From: SIG440 sp045120135
GTDB taxonomy: Bacteria > Bacillota > Clostridia > Monoglobales > Monoglobaceae
NCBI GenBank assembly: GCA_045120135.1
Contig: JBGVEN010000001.1
Coordinates: 62,001-126,000 of the forward strand
Direction: 5' to 3'
DNA length: 64,000 bases
Shown here: positions 32,124 through 40,786 of the stretch, in pieces
How the letters are laid out: each line of letters opens with the position of its first letter
How positions within the stretch are numbered: the stretch's first letter is position 1
Position numbers and translations under genes: made by a program
Notes under the pieces: generated by a model
The model's input: only the letters and a program-made list of their open reading frames with translations
The model's database searches: none
Told to the model about the DNA's origin: nothing

Positions 32124-35100
32124 ATGGTTTACAGAGTTTATGTAGAGAAAAAAAGTGAGTTGGCTGCAGAAGCCAAGTCGCTTAAAAATGACCTTGTAAA
32201 GCTTCTCCAGATAAAGGGGCTTAAGGACCTAAGAATTATAAACCGCTACGATGTTGAAAATATTGAAAAGGAACTCTTTGACTACTGTAAGGGCACTGTT
32301 TTTTCAGAACCCCAGCTCGATATTGTTTCTGAAGAAATCAAAGTTGATTCTGACGCAGTATTCGCAGTTGAATTTTTGCCCGGACAGTTCGACCTCCGTG
32401 CAAATTCTGCTGAGGAATGTATTCAGCTGATTTCAAAAGGCGAGAGACCTACCGTTAAGGCGGCAAAGGTATATCTGCTTTATGGTGACCTCACAAACAG
32501 CGAAGTTGCAGAAATTAAAAAATATGTAATCAATCCCGTTGAATCAAGAGAAGCAACTCTTGATTCATTTGAAACGCTTAAGGTGGATTACGATATCCCC
32601 GAAACAGTAGCAACACTTGACGGATTTATTAAGCTTGACGAAGCAGGTCTTGGCAAGATGATTGATGACATGGGTCTTGCAATGGATATCGACGACATAA
32701 AGTTCTGTCAGCAGTATTTCTTAAGCGAAAAGCGTGACCCCACAATCACAGAAATCAGAATGATAGACACATACTGGTCAGACCACTGCCGTCATACAAC
32801 ATTCCTTACAACAATTGACAGTGTAAAATTTGAGGACGAGCTACTTCAGTCTGCGTATGACAGATATATCGAAACAAGAAAAGAGATTGGCAGAACCAAA
32901 CCCATTAACCTTATGGACATTGGTACAATTGCCGCAAAATACTTAAAAGCAAACGGCAAGCTTGACGGTCTTGACGAGAGTGAAGAAATTAATGCTTGTA
33001 CCGTAAAAATTGATGTTGAGGTAGACGGCGAAACAGAAAAATGGCTGCTCCTCTTCAAAAACGAAACACACAACCACCCCACAGAAATCGAACCATTTGG
33101 TGGAGCGGCTACCTGTATCGGTGGTGCTATCCGTGACCCGCTGTCAGGCCGTTCCTATGTATATGCAGCAATGCGTGTTACCGGTGCGGCAGACCCGCTC
33201 AAGCCCGTTTCAGAGACAATCGAGGGAAAACTTCCTCAGAGAAAGATTGTTACCGGTGCGGCAGCAGGTTACAGCTCATACGGTAACCAGATTGGTCTTG
33301 CAACCGGTCAGGTAGACGAGCTTTACCACGACGGCTATGCGGCAAAGCGTATGGAAATCGGTGCAGTTATTGCAGCAGCCCCTCAGGCAAATGTAAGACG
33401 TGAACGCCCCGAAGACGGCGATATTGTAATTCTCCTTGGCGGCAAAACCGGCCGAGACGGTTGCGGCGGTGCAACAGGTTCTTCAAAATCACATACTGTT
33501 GAATCTTTGGAGTCCTGCGGTGCAGAGGTTCAAAAAGGTAATGCTCCCGAAGAAAGAAAGCTTCAGCGTCTCTTCCGTAATAAGGAAGCATCACAGCTTA
33601 TCAAGCGTTGTAACGACTTTGGTGCAGGTGGTGTTTCTGTTGCAATAGGTGAGCTTGCTGATGGTCTCGAAATCAACCTTAATGCAGTTCCTAAAAAGTA
33701 TGATGGTCTTGACGGCACCGAGCTTGCAATCAGCGAATCTCAGGAGAGAATGGCTGTTGTAGTTGAAGCAAAGGATGTTGAAAGATTTAAAGAACTCTCA
33801 AAGAGCGAAAACTTAGAAGCAACAGTTGTTGCAGAAGTTAAAGAAAAGCCGTACCTTGTAATGCATTGGAACGGCAAGGAGATTGTAAATATCTCCCGTG
33901 AATTCCTCAACTCAAATGGTGCAGAAAAGCATATTGATATTGCACCCGCAAAACCTGAAGCAATTGATAAGAAAATCCCTGCAAACTTTAATGATGGATT
34001 TAAGGCTCTTGCAGACGACCTCAATGTCTGCTCAAAGCGCGGCCTTTCCGAGAGATTTGACTCAACAATCGGTGCAGGTACAGTTCTTATGCCTTTTGGT
34101 GGTAAAAACCAGTTGACACCTATTCAGGCGATGGTTAATAAGGTTTCGGTTGAAAAGGGTCATACAAATACCTGCTCTGTAATGTCATGGGGTTATAACC
34201 CGTTTATTGCAGAAAAGAGCCCGTACCACGGTGCGTACCTTGCTGTTGTTGAATCAGCTGCAAAGCTGGTTGCGGCAGGTGCAGAATTCAAGGATGTGTA
34301 CCTCACATTCCAGGAATACTTTGAAAAGCCCAAGAAGGATCCCAAGCGTTGGGGCAAGCCTCTTGCAGCGCTTCTCGGCGCACTTGATGCACAGAAGAAT
34401 CTTCAAATTGCGGCAATCGGCGGTAAGGACTCAATGAGCGGAACATTCGAAAACATTGATGTACCCCCGACACTCGTTTCCTTTGCTGTTACAACTGAAA
34501 AGAACGAGAATATTATCTCGCCCGAATTCAAGGCGGCAGGACACAAAGTAGTATGGATTAAGCCCGAATATGACAAGAACGATCTTCCTGTGACAGAAAG
34601 CCTGCTTGACTGCTTCAAAAAGGTAACCGAGCTTATCCACAGCGGTAAGGCAGTTTCGGCATATACACCCTGCTACGGCGGTATAGCTGAAGCGGTAATG
34701 AAGATGGGCTTTGGTAACGGTATCGGCTTTAGGTTTGATGATGCTGTTTCGATGAATGATATCTTTGGTTACAGCTATGGATCGTTCATTGTTGAACTTG
34801 CAGCAGATGCGAATGTAGGTGAGATTTTAGGTTATACTACCGAAAACGAAGAAATTTCATATAAGACAAGCGTTGTAACTCTTGCAGAGCTTGGCAAAGC
34901 TTATGAAGATAAGCTTGAAAAGATTTATTCCTGCAATATCGAAACTGAAAAGAAGGATATTCCGGCATTCACTTATAATGCTGAAAGCCGTGTTGCTCCC
35001 AAAGTTGGCGTTGTTAAGCCCAAGGTTTTGATTCCCGTATTCCCCGGTACAAACTGCGAATTTGATACTGCAAAGGTTATGCGTGATGCAGGTGCAGACC

Positions 35101-35816
35101 CCGAGATTTTTGTAATCAACAACCTCACACCTCAGGCGATTTCCGAGTCTGTTGAAGCTTTTGCAAAATCACTTAAGGAGTCACAGATAGTATTTATCCC
35201 CGGCGGCTTCTCCGGCGGTGACGAGCCTGACGGTTCAGCAAAGTTTATCACAGCATTCTTCCGTAACCCCGAAATCAAGGAAGCAACATCCGAACTTCTT
35301 GATATGCGTGACGGTCTTATGTGCGGTATTTGTAACGGCTTCCAGGCACTTATAAAGCTTGGACTTGTTCCTTATGGAAAGATTATTGATACCGATGAAA
35401 ATTGCCCCACGCTTTCTTACAACACAATTTCACGCCATCAGTCCAAGATTGTTCGTACTCGTGTTGCATCAAACAAGTCTCCCTGGATGGCAAATGCCGA
35501 AGTTGGCGGAATTTATTCAGTTCCGATTTCTCATGGTGAAGGTAGATTTATGGCAAGTGACGAGCTTGTAAAGAAACTCTCAGAAAACGGCCAGATACTC
35601 ACTCAGTATGTCGACTTGGCAGGTAATCCCACAAACGAAATTCAGTACAATCCCAACGGCTCAACCTTTGCGATTGAGGGTATCACATCACCCGACGGCA
35701 GAGTTCTTGGTAAGATGGGTCATACTGAAAGATGGGCAGACGGTCTTTACAAAAATGTTGAGGGTAACTTTGATATGGGACTGTTCAAGTCGGCAGTAGA
35801 ATATTTTAAACTATAG
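32124..35816 (+). CDS. purL: Phosphoribosylformylglycinamidine synthase, single-chain
   Basis: FGAM synthase of 1230 aa, the large form with all domains in one chain rather than the PurS/PurQ/PurL set of Bacillus. Order: N-terminal PurS-like domain, linker, the two AIRS-like halves (ETHNHPTEIEPFGGAATCIG; GGKDSMSGT), and a C-terminal class I glutaminase from about residue 980 (VLIPVFPGTNCEFDT). The glutaminase nucleophile is Cys1070 in CGICNGFQ, with the late SHGEGRF His. Since PurF lacks its own glutaminase Cys, this is the only intact glutaminase domain seen in the pathway genes here. Confidence 0.96.
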   Translation: MVYRVYVEKKSELAAEAKSLKNDLVKLLQIKGLKDLRIINRYDVENIEKELFDYCKGTVFSEPQLDIVSEEIKVDSDAVFAVEFLPGQFDLRANSAEECIQLISKGERPTVKAAKVYLLYGDLTNSEVAEIKKYVINPVESREATLDSFETLKVDYDIPETVATLDGFIKLDEAGLGKMIDDMGLAMDIDDIKFCQQYFLSEKRDPTITEIRMIDTYWSDHCRHTTFLTTIDSVKFEDELLQSAYDRYIETRKEIGRTKPINLMDIGTIAAKYLKANGKLDGLDESEEINACTVKIDVEVDGETEKWLLLFKNETHNHPTEIEPFGGAATCIGGAIRDPLSGRSYVYAAMRVTGAADPLKPVSETIEGKLPQRKIVTGAAAGYSSYGNQIGLATGQVDELYHDGYAAKRMEIGAVIAAAPQANVRRERPEDGDIVILLGGKTGRDGCGGATGSSKSHTVESLESCGAEVQKGNAPEERKLQRLFRNKEASQLIKRCNDFGAGGVSVAIGELADGLEINLNAVPKKYDGLDGTELAISESQERMAVVVEAKDVERFKELSKSENLEATVVAEVKEKPYLVMHWNGKEIVNISREFLNSNGAEKHIDIAPAKPEAIDKKIPANFNDGFKALADDLNVCSKRGLSERFDSTIGAGTVLMPFGGKNQLTPIQAMVNKVSVEKGHTNTCSVMSWGYNPFIAEKSPYHGAYLAVVESAAKLVAAGAEFKDVYLTFQEYFEKPKKDPKRWGKPLAALLGALDAQKNLQIAAIGGKDSMSGTFENIDVPPTLVSFAVTTEKNENIISPEFKAAGHKVVWIKPEYDKNDLPVTESLLDCFKKVTELIHSGKAVSAYTPCYGGIAEAVMKMGFGNGIGFRFDDAVSMNDIFGYSYGSFIVELAADANVGEILGYTTENEEISYKTSVVTLAELGKAYEDKLEKIYSCNIETEKKDIPAFTYNAESRVAPKVGVVKPKVLIPVFPGTNCEFDTAKVMRDAGADPEIFVINNLTPQAISESVEAFAKSLKESQIVFIPGGFSGGDEPDGSAKFITAFFRNPEIKEATSELLDMRDGLMCGICNGFQALIKLGLVPYGKIIDTDENCPTLSYNTISRHQSKIVRTRVASNKSPWMANAEVGGIYSVPISHGEGRFMASDELVKKLSENGQILTQYVDLAGNPTNEIQYNPNGSTFAIEGITSPDGRVLGKMGHTERWADGLYKNVEGNFDMGLFKSAVEYFKL

Positions 35817-35917
35817 TCTGGTTAAAATTGTTTATATCACGCGGTCGGTCTTCCTGACGTACACACAGTACGCGGCGGTCGACCACCGCGCAATCTAAAT
35901 CAATTTTTCCGCAGACT
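35815..35917. repeat. Imperfect palindromic intergenic element (E3)
   Basis: Between purL and fhs, beginning in the purL stop codon. The left arm AGTCTGGTTAAAATTGTTTA continues into CGCGGTCGG. The right arm, read in reverse complement, begins AGTCTGCGGAAAAATTGATT. The centre is GTAC-ACACA-GTAC, as in E1 and E4. The arms differ in sequence from E1/E2, but layout and length are the same. Confidence 0.55.
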
Positions 35918-35950
35918 TGAGAAATTATCAGGTTTTGGGAGGTAAATACT

Positions 35951-37615
35951 ATGAAAACAGATATCGAAATTGCGCAGAGCGCAAAAATGCAGCATATTTC
36001 TGAAATTGCAAAGACAGCCGGTGTTGACCCCAAGTATATTGAATATTACGGAAACTATAAAGCAAAGGTAGACCTTTCTCTCCTTAAGGATAAGGAGAGA
36101 AAGGGTAAGCTCATTCTTGTTACTGCAATAACCCCCACCCCTGCAGGTGAGGGTAAGACTACAACAACAATTGGTCTTGCAGACGGAATGCAGAAGATAG
36201 GCAAAAATGTAATGGTTGCACTCCGTGAACCGTCACTTGGCCCCGTATTCGGCGTTAAGGGCGGTGCAGCAGGCGGCGGCTATGCTCAAGTTGTTCCGAT
36301 GGAGGACATTAACCTCCACTTCACCGGCGACTTCCACGCAATCGGTGCGGCAAATAACCTTCTTGCGGCAATGCTTGATAACCACATCTATCAGGGTAAT
36401 AAGCTTAACATCGACCCAAGACGCATCACCTGGAAGCGTTGTGTTGATATGAACGACAGACAGCTGAGATTTGTTACCGACGGTCTTGGCGGCAGAGTAA
36501 ATGGTGTTCCCCGTGAGGATGGTTATGATATTACAGTTGCATCCGAGGTTATGGCAGTTCTTTGTCTTGCTTCGTCAATAACTGACCTAAAAGAAAGACT
36601 TTCAAATATAGTTGTAGGCTATACCTATGACGAAGAACCCGTTACTGCAGGTCAGATTGGTGCAGCAGGTGCAATGACAGCACTCTTAAAGGATGCTCTC
36701 AAGCCTAATCTGGTACAGACCCTCGAGGGTGTACCTGCATTTGTTCATGGTGGACCTTTTGCCAATATTGCTCACGGCTGCAACTCTGTTATTGCAACCG
36801 AAATGGCACTCCGCCTTGGCGATTATGTAATTACAGAAGCCGGATTTGGTGCAGACCTGGGCGCTCAGAAATTCCTTGATATCAAGTGCCGCTATGCAGG
36901 TCTTAAGCCATCAGCAGTTGTAATGGTTGCAACAATCCGTGCCCTCAAAATGCACGGAGGTGTTCCTAAAACCGAACTGGGCGAGGAAAACCTCGAAGCA
37001 CTTGAAAAAGGTATTCCCAACCTGCTTCGTCACATCTCTAATATTAAAGATGTATATAAACTCCCGTCAGTTGTTGCGGTTAACCGCTTCCCCACTGATA
37101 CGGATGCCGAAGTTCAGCTTGTTATTGACAAGTGTAAGGAACTTGGCGTAAATGTTACTCTCTCAAATGTATGGGCAGAGGGCGGTAATGGCGGTATCGA
37201 AATGGCAGAGGAAGTTGTGAGACTTTGCGAACAGGACAACGACTTCTCGTTCAGCTACGAGCTTGATGACACAATCGAGAACAAGATTGATACAATCGTT
37301 AAGCGTGTATACCGTGGTAAGGGCGCGGCGTTTACACCTAATGCCAAAAAGCAGATTGCAAAGCTTAATGAGCTTGGCTACGATAAGCTTCCTATCTGTA
37401 TGGCAAAAACCCAGTACAGCTTCTCGGATGATATGACCAAAATCGGTGCCCCCGAGGACTTTACAGTAACAGTTCGCAATATCAAGGTTTCAGCAGGTGC
37501 AGGTTTCATTGTTGCCCTCACAGGCGATATAATGACCATGCCCGGACTCCCCAAGGTTCCAGCTGCAGAACGCATTGATGTTGACGAAAACGGCGTTATA
37601 AGTGGATTGTTCTAA
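35951..37615 (+). CDS. fhs: Formate-tetrahydrofolate ligase
   Basis: Makes 10-formyl-THF from formate, THF and ATP. 554 aa, the normal length. It carries the P-loop-like ITPTPAGEGKTTTTIGLADG and the segments REPSLGPVFGVKGGAAGGGY and LTGDIMTMPGLPKVPA typical of FTHFS. It ends in TAA directly followed by the ATG of the next gene. Its place in the operon provides the one-carbon donor for PurN and PurH and matches ZTP riboswitch control. It may also serve acetogenic-type carbon flow, but no other Wood-Ljungdahl gene is in the window. Confidence 0.97.
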   Translation: MKTDIEIAQSAKMQHISEIAKTAGVDPKYIEYYGNYKAKVDLSLLKDKERKGKLILVTAITPTPAGEGKTTTTIGLADGMQKIGKNVMVALREPSLGPVFGVKGGAAGGGYAQVVPMEDINLHFTGDFHAIGAANNLLAAMLDNHIYQGNKLNIDPRRITWKRCVDMNDRQLRFVTDGLGGRVNGVPREDGYDITVASEVMAVLCLASSITDLKERLSNIVVGYTYDEEPVTAGQIGAAGAMTALLKDALKPNLVQTLEGVPAFVHGGPFANIAHGCNSVIATEMALRLGDYVITEAGFGADLGAQKFLDIKCRYAGLKPSAVVMVATIRALKMHGGVPKTELGEENLEALEKGIPNLLRHISNIKDVYKLPSVVAVNRFPTDTDAEVQLVIDKCKELGVNVTLSNVWAEGGNGGIEMAEEVVRLCEQDNDFSFSYELDDTIENKIDTIVKRVYRGKGAAFTPNAKKQIAKLNELGYDKLPICMAKTQYSFSDDMTKIGAPEDFTVTVRNIKVSAGAGFIVALTGDIMTMPGLPKVPAAERIDVDENGVISGLF

Positions 37616-38395
37616 ATGAAAATTGCGTATATAGGCATTGACTTATTCTATCCGGCACTTGAAACATTGGATGCTTTAGATTGTGAAATTTTTGAAATTT
37701 TCACTTGTGATACGGACAATGTTACCGAATTTAATGTGAAAATTATGGATTTTGCGGCTAAAAGAAATATTCCGTGCAAAACCAGCAGTATAACCCGTGA
37801 CGATATTGCAAGGCTTTTGCAAAACGGTTGCGAAATGGCGATTTGCGGTGGATATTACTTTAAAATTCCGGCAGATACCAATCTTCCGATAGTTAATATC
37901 CATCCGTCACTACTTCCGGTTGGGCGGGGCTCATGGCCAATGGCACTGAGTATACTTCGTGGCGACAAAAAGAGCGGTGTTACAATACACAAAATTGCCG
38001 AGGGGTTTGATACAGGTGATATTCTGCTACAAAAGGAATTTGAAATTGCAGCAGACGAAACCCATAAGACCTTTATGGAAAAGGCAAACCGACAACTTCC
38101 CGAAATGATGAAGGAATTGATAAAGAATTTTAACCCTCTTTGGCAAAATGCCGTGCCGCAAGGCGAGGGTGAATACTGGCCAATGCCGGATGAATCGCAG
38201 TATACGGTAACACCGGATATGACGGTGGAGGAAGCTGACCTTATATTAAAAGCGTTTTATGGTTATGAATGCATTTATGACCGTAACGGCGAAAAGAGTG
38301 TTATTGTTGGCGGCCGTGCTGTTAAATGTGACAAAATGTCGGACAAAGTGTTTCCGCTTGTTGACGGATATATAAAAATTCAAAAAAATTTGTAA
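37616..38395 (+). CDS. Formyltransferase family protein, acceptor unknown
   Basis: A 259-residue protein with the formyl-transferase fold and triad: Asn94 and His96 in NIHPSLLP, Asp135 in FDTGD, and the loop GRGSWPMALSILRG. It resembles the catalytic half of methionyl-tRNA formyltransferase more than PurN, and has a C-terminal extension with a beta-rich segment (EKSVIVGGRAVKCDKM) like a Fmt_C remnant. The start codon directly follows the fhs stop, so it is coupled to formyl-THF production. The substrate cannot be read from the sequence. Sugar-amine or novel purine-salvage acceptors are possibilities (inference). Confidence 0.75.
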   Translation: MKIAYIGIDLFYPALETLDALDCEIFEIFTCDTDNVTEFNVKIMDFAAKRNIPCKTSSITRDDIARLLQNGCEMAICGGYYFKIPADTNLPIVNIHPSLLPVGRGSWPMALSILRGDKKSGVTIHKIAEGFDTGDILLQKEFEIAADETHKTFMEKANRQLPEMMKELIKNFNPLWQNAVPQGEGEYWPMPDESQYTVTPDMTVEEADLILKAFYGYECIYDRNGEKSVIVGGRAVKCDKMSDKVFPLVDGYIKIQKNL

Positions 38396-38482
38396 AAAAT
38401 AAAGACAAGATAGAATTTTTGTGTTAAAATTATTCTTGGAATTATTAATCTTTTAAATTTTAAAAGTTAGGGGTAATGAAAA

Positions 38483-39166
38483 ATGGAATTAGTTTACAAA
38501 GGTAAAACAAAGGATGTATACAGCCTTGAAAACGGCAATGTACTCCTTAAGTTCAAAGACGATTGCACCGGCAAAGACGGTAAGTTTGACCCGGGCGAAA
38601 ACAGCGTAGGTCTTACCATTGAGGGTATCGGTAAGGAAAACCTCAAAACTTCTGTTTACTACTTTGACCTTCTTAAAAAAGCAGGCATCAAGACCCACTA
38701 TGTAAATGCTGATATCGACAACGCAACAATGGAGGTTCTCCCCGGCAAGGTGTTTGGTCACGGTCTTGAAGTTATCTGCCGTCTAGTTGCAACAGGCAGC
38801 TTCATCCGCAGATACGGCGAGTATATTGAGGACGGAACAGTTCTTGATGGCGGTTATGTAGAATGTACCTTTAAAAACGACGAAAAGGGCGACCCGCTGG
38901 TAACAGGCGAAGGTCTTGCAGCACTTGGTGTTATGAGCCCTGAAATGTTCGAGAGTATGAAGGAACAGACCTTAAAGATTACAAAGGTTGTTGCAGACGA
39001 CCTTAAATCAATTGGCCTCGACCTCTGGGATATCAAGTTTGAGTTTGGTTACAACAACGACGAAGTTATCCTTATCGACGAAATTGCATCAGGTAATATG
39101 CGTGTTTACAAGGGTAATGAAATTGTTGACCCTGTTGAACTTACAAAGCTTATTCTTAACAGATAA
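38483..39166 (+). CDS. purC: Phosphoribosylaminoimidazole-succinocarboxamide synthase
   Basis: SAICAR synthetase, 227 aa: ATP-dependent joining of CAIR and aspartate. It has KGKTKDVYSLENG, the RLVATGSFIRRYG phosphate-binding segment and DEIASGNMRVY near the end, equivalent to the DE(I/V)-T/S-P-D motif of the family in altered form. The ribosome site is TTAGGGGTAATG. The 87-base gap upstream contains a weak promoter-like TAAAAT at about 38424, so purC may be partly independent. A strong terminator follows; it is the last gene of the operon. purB and purA are not in the window. Confidence 0.95.
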   Translation: MELVYKGKTKDVYSLENGNVLLKFKDDCTGKDGKFDPGENSVGLTIEGIGKENLKTSVYYFDLLKKAGIKTHYVNADIDNATMEVLPGKVFGHGLEVICRLVATGSFIRRYGEYIEDGTVLDGGYVECTFKNDEKGDPLVTGEGLAALGVMSPEMFESMKEQTLKITKVVADDLKSIGLDLWDIKFEFGYNNDEVILIDEIASGNMRVYKGNEIVDPVELTKLILNR

Positions 39167-39177
39167 AGAAAAATTTA

Positions 39178-39204
39178 GACCGCAGCAAAAACTGCGGTCT
39201 TTTT
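39178..39204 (+). terminator. Terminator of the purine operon
   Basis: GACCGCAG/CTGCGGTC stem with loop CAAAAA, then TTTTTATAT. Confidence 0.9.
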
Positions 39205-39219
39205 ATATGCAAAAAAGTA

Positions 39220-39248
39220 TTGTAATTATTTGCAATTAGTGTTATACT
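39220..39248 (+). promoter_or_regulatory. Promoter of the structured RNA
   Basis: TTGTAA, a 17-base spacer and TATACT, with the extended -10 TG one base upstream (TGTTATACT). The predicted start (about 39255) coincides with the first base of the RNA's long helix. Confidence 0.8.
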
Positions 39249-39254
39249 AAATTT

Positions 39255-39420
39255 GCGACTCAGTTTAATATTGTGGTTAATAATAAGACGGTAGCGTTTT
39301 TATCTTTGATAAAAACGCATGCTCTATTATGCATACCGTCTTTAAGTTGCATATTAAGCTGAGTCGCATCAGGCAGAGCAATGCGTTTTTTGTGCGTAGG
39401 TTTTGCCTGCGCACTTTTTT
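39255..39420 (+). ncRNA. Unrecognised structured RNA with its own promoter and terminator
   Basis: P1 is a 17-bp helix, 39255-39271 with 39351-39367 (one U-G pair). After an internal loop of 13 and 8 bases comes P2, AAGACGGTA/TACCGTCTT (39285-39293 with 39334-39342). It opens into P3, GCGTTTTTATC/GATAAAAACGC (39294-39318), and a small P4, ATGC/GCAT (39319-39334): a three-way junction. A tail leads to the terminator GTGCGTAGG/CCTGCGCAC (39392-39414) and T6. CAGGCA (39370-39375) could pair with TGCCTG (39404-39409) and break the terminator. Either a ~166 nt sRNA or a riboswitch-like attenuator of the small gene behind it. No known class was recognised. Confidence 0.65.
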
Positions 39421-39440
39421 ATTTCAAGGAGCGATGCAGT

Positions 39441-39662
39441 ATGTACCTGTTTGAATATGAAATTCTGCTTTCAATAGACGCTGATACAACAAAATATTTA
39501 GAAGCGATTAAATATAATAAATATACAACGGAAGAATTAGCCTGCGAGTGTGCAGAGGAATTAATAGATAAAATAAAATCCGTCTTAGACGATGAGAGTC
39601 TAAGAGCGGATTATAAAGCTTATGAAATATTAATGCTTGTGACATTCGGGAGAGGTATTTGA
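39441..39662 (+). CDS. Small acidic protein of unknown function
   Basis: A 73-residue protein, MYLFEYEILLSIDADTTKYL at the start, predicted mostly helical and acidic, with a Cys pair CECAEEL and no signal or membrane segment. The ribosome site AAGGAG is about 9 bases from the ATG. It starts 21 bases after the terminator of the structured RNA, so it may be the gene controlled by that RNA. It converges on the DHHW gene with a two-base gap. Not recognised. Confidence 0.55.
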   Translation: MYLFEYEILLSIDADTTKYLEAIKYNKYTTEELACECAEELIDKIKSVLDDESLRADYKAYEILMLVTFGRGI

Positions 39663-39664
39663 GT

Positions 39665-40777
39665 TTACCTCAAGGCTGTACTGTTATTCAACAAGGTTGT
39701 GCTGTATAAAAACAGTACATCCTGACCGTTAAAGTCAATAAAGTTTTTAAGAAAAGCACTCTGAACATAACGGATATCAACAACCGTTATTTTTTTATAC
39801 CCTTGTGCAAGAAGCGGGGCAATACTACTGCCAAAGGAATCGCGGAACAGTATAAGCTCATTGTTGGTTCTGATGTTGGGATTTTCGATTGTGATGAGCG
39901 AAGATGTTCCCGACAAAAACATTTCGTACGGGTCTTTTCCTGCCGCCTTGTCCATATTATACATTTCACCGGTTACGGGGAGCCCTGTGTCATAATAGGT
40001 AACAATGCAGTTTTCTATTATATCGTTGGTCAGGTAATTGAGAGTATCCGGATTGGTTGGAAGTGCAGATTGCCCTGCATAAACTCCGTAAAAATCATCG
40101 GAAACGGTTACTTTGGTGTATTCGCCGCTGAATGATGAACTCATTTTTTCTGCTAAAAGCTCTGCAACATCGGTGATATTTTCCTGCTTCCAGTGCGAGT
40201 CGGTGCGATAATAATCGTCTCTTGATAAAAGACCTGTTATATCAATATATTCCATATACGGAACTAAGACTCTAAAGTCATTGATAAACTTTTCATAGTC
40301 AATTGCAAGATGTCCGCTGTCCTTTGCAAGATAAAAGTTCTTATCAGGAACAATTGAAAGGTAAATGTTCTGATTTTTGCCTTTCATATAGTTTTCATAA
40401 AGGTAGTTGAACCTCTCTGCTGCAATTTTAAGCATCTCGTCATTCTGAGGATATTCAATCTTTGAAATATGTCCGTTCGTGGCGAAAAGTCCGTTATTGT
40501 CCATCTTTGCAAAAACCTTTGTGGTGAAAAGTGCCTTAAGCGTTCTGAACTTGTCACGGAGTGGAAATTGGTCAACTGTATATTTTTCAAAATTCTCCAT
40601 ATATTCGCCGGAAAAGATGCTTTCGGTCGATATTTCAGGCTTTGCCGCAAGAGGTCTGCGTTCGCTTTCTGAAAAGGCGGTTTCCGGCTTGAAAAGGCAT
40701 ATTGCCGAGGTTGCAAAAAGCAAAACAGCAAATAAGATTACGGAAATAATATTTTTTAATTTGTTATTCAAACTCAA
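39665..40777 (-). CDS. DHHW/AlgX-like SGNH-type protein
   Basis: A 370-residue protein with an N-terminal membrane anchor (ISVILFAVLLFATSAICLF) and an extracytoplasmic SGNH-like domain. It shows YYRTDSHW (the DHHW-type motif) and LILFRDSFGSS, as in AlgJ/AlgX and DltD-like partners of MBOAT acyltransferases. Such proteins move acyl groups onto exported polysaccharides. It lies 9 bases behind the MBOAT gene on the same strand, so the two are one functional unit. Confidence 0.88.
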   Translation of the reverse strand: MSLNNKLKNIISVILFAVLLFATSAICLFKPETAFSESERRPLAAKPEISTESIFSGEYMENFEKYTVDQFPLRDKFRTLKALFTTKVFAKMDNNGLFATNGHISKIEYPQNDEMLKIAAERFNYLYENYMKGKNQNIYLSIVPDKNFYLAKDSGHLAIDYEKFINDFRVLVPYMEYIDITGLLSRDDYYRTDSHWKQENITDVAELLAEKMSSSFSGEYTKVTVSDDFYGVYAGQSALPTNPDTLNYLTNDIIENCIVTYYDTGLPVTGEMYNMDKAAGKDPYEMFLSGTSSLITIENPNIRTNNELILFRDSFGSSIAPLLAQGYKKITVVDIRYVQSAFLKNFIDFNGQDVLFLYSTTLLNNSTALR

Positions 40778-40786
40778 AACCCTCCT

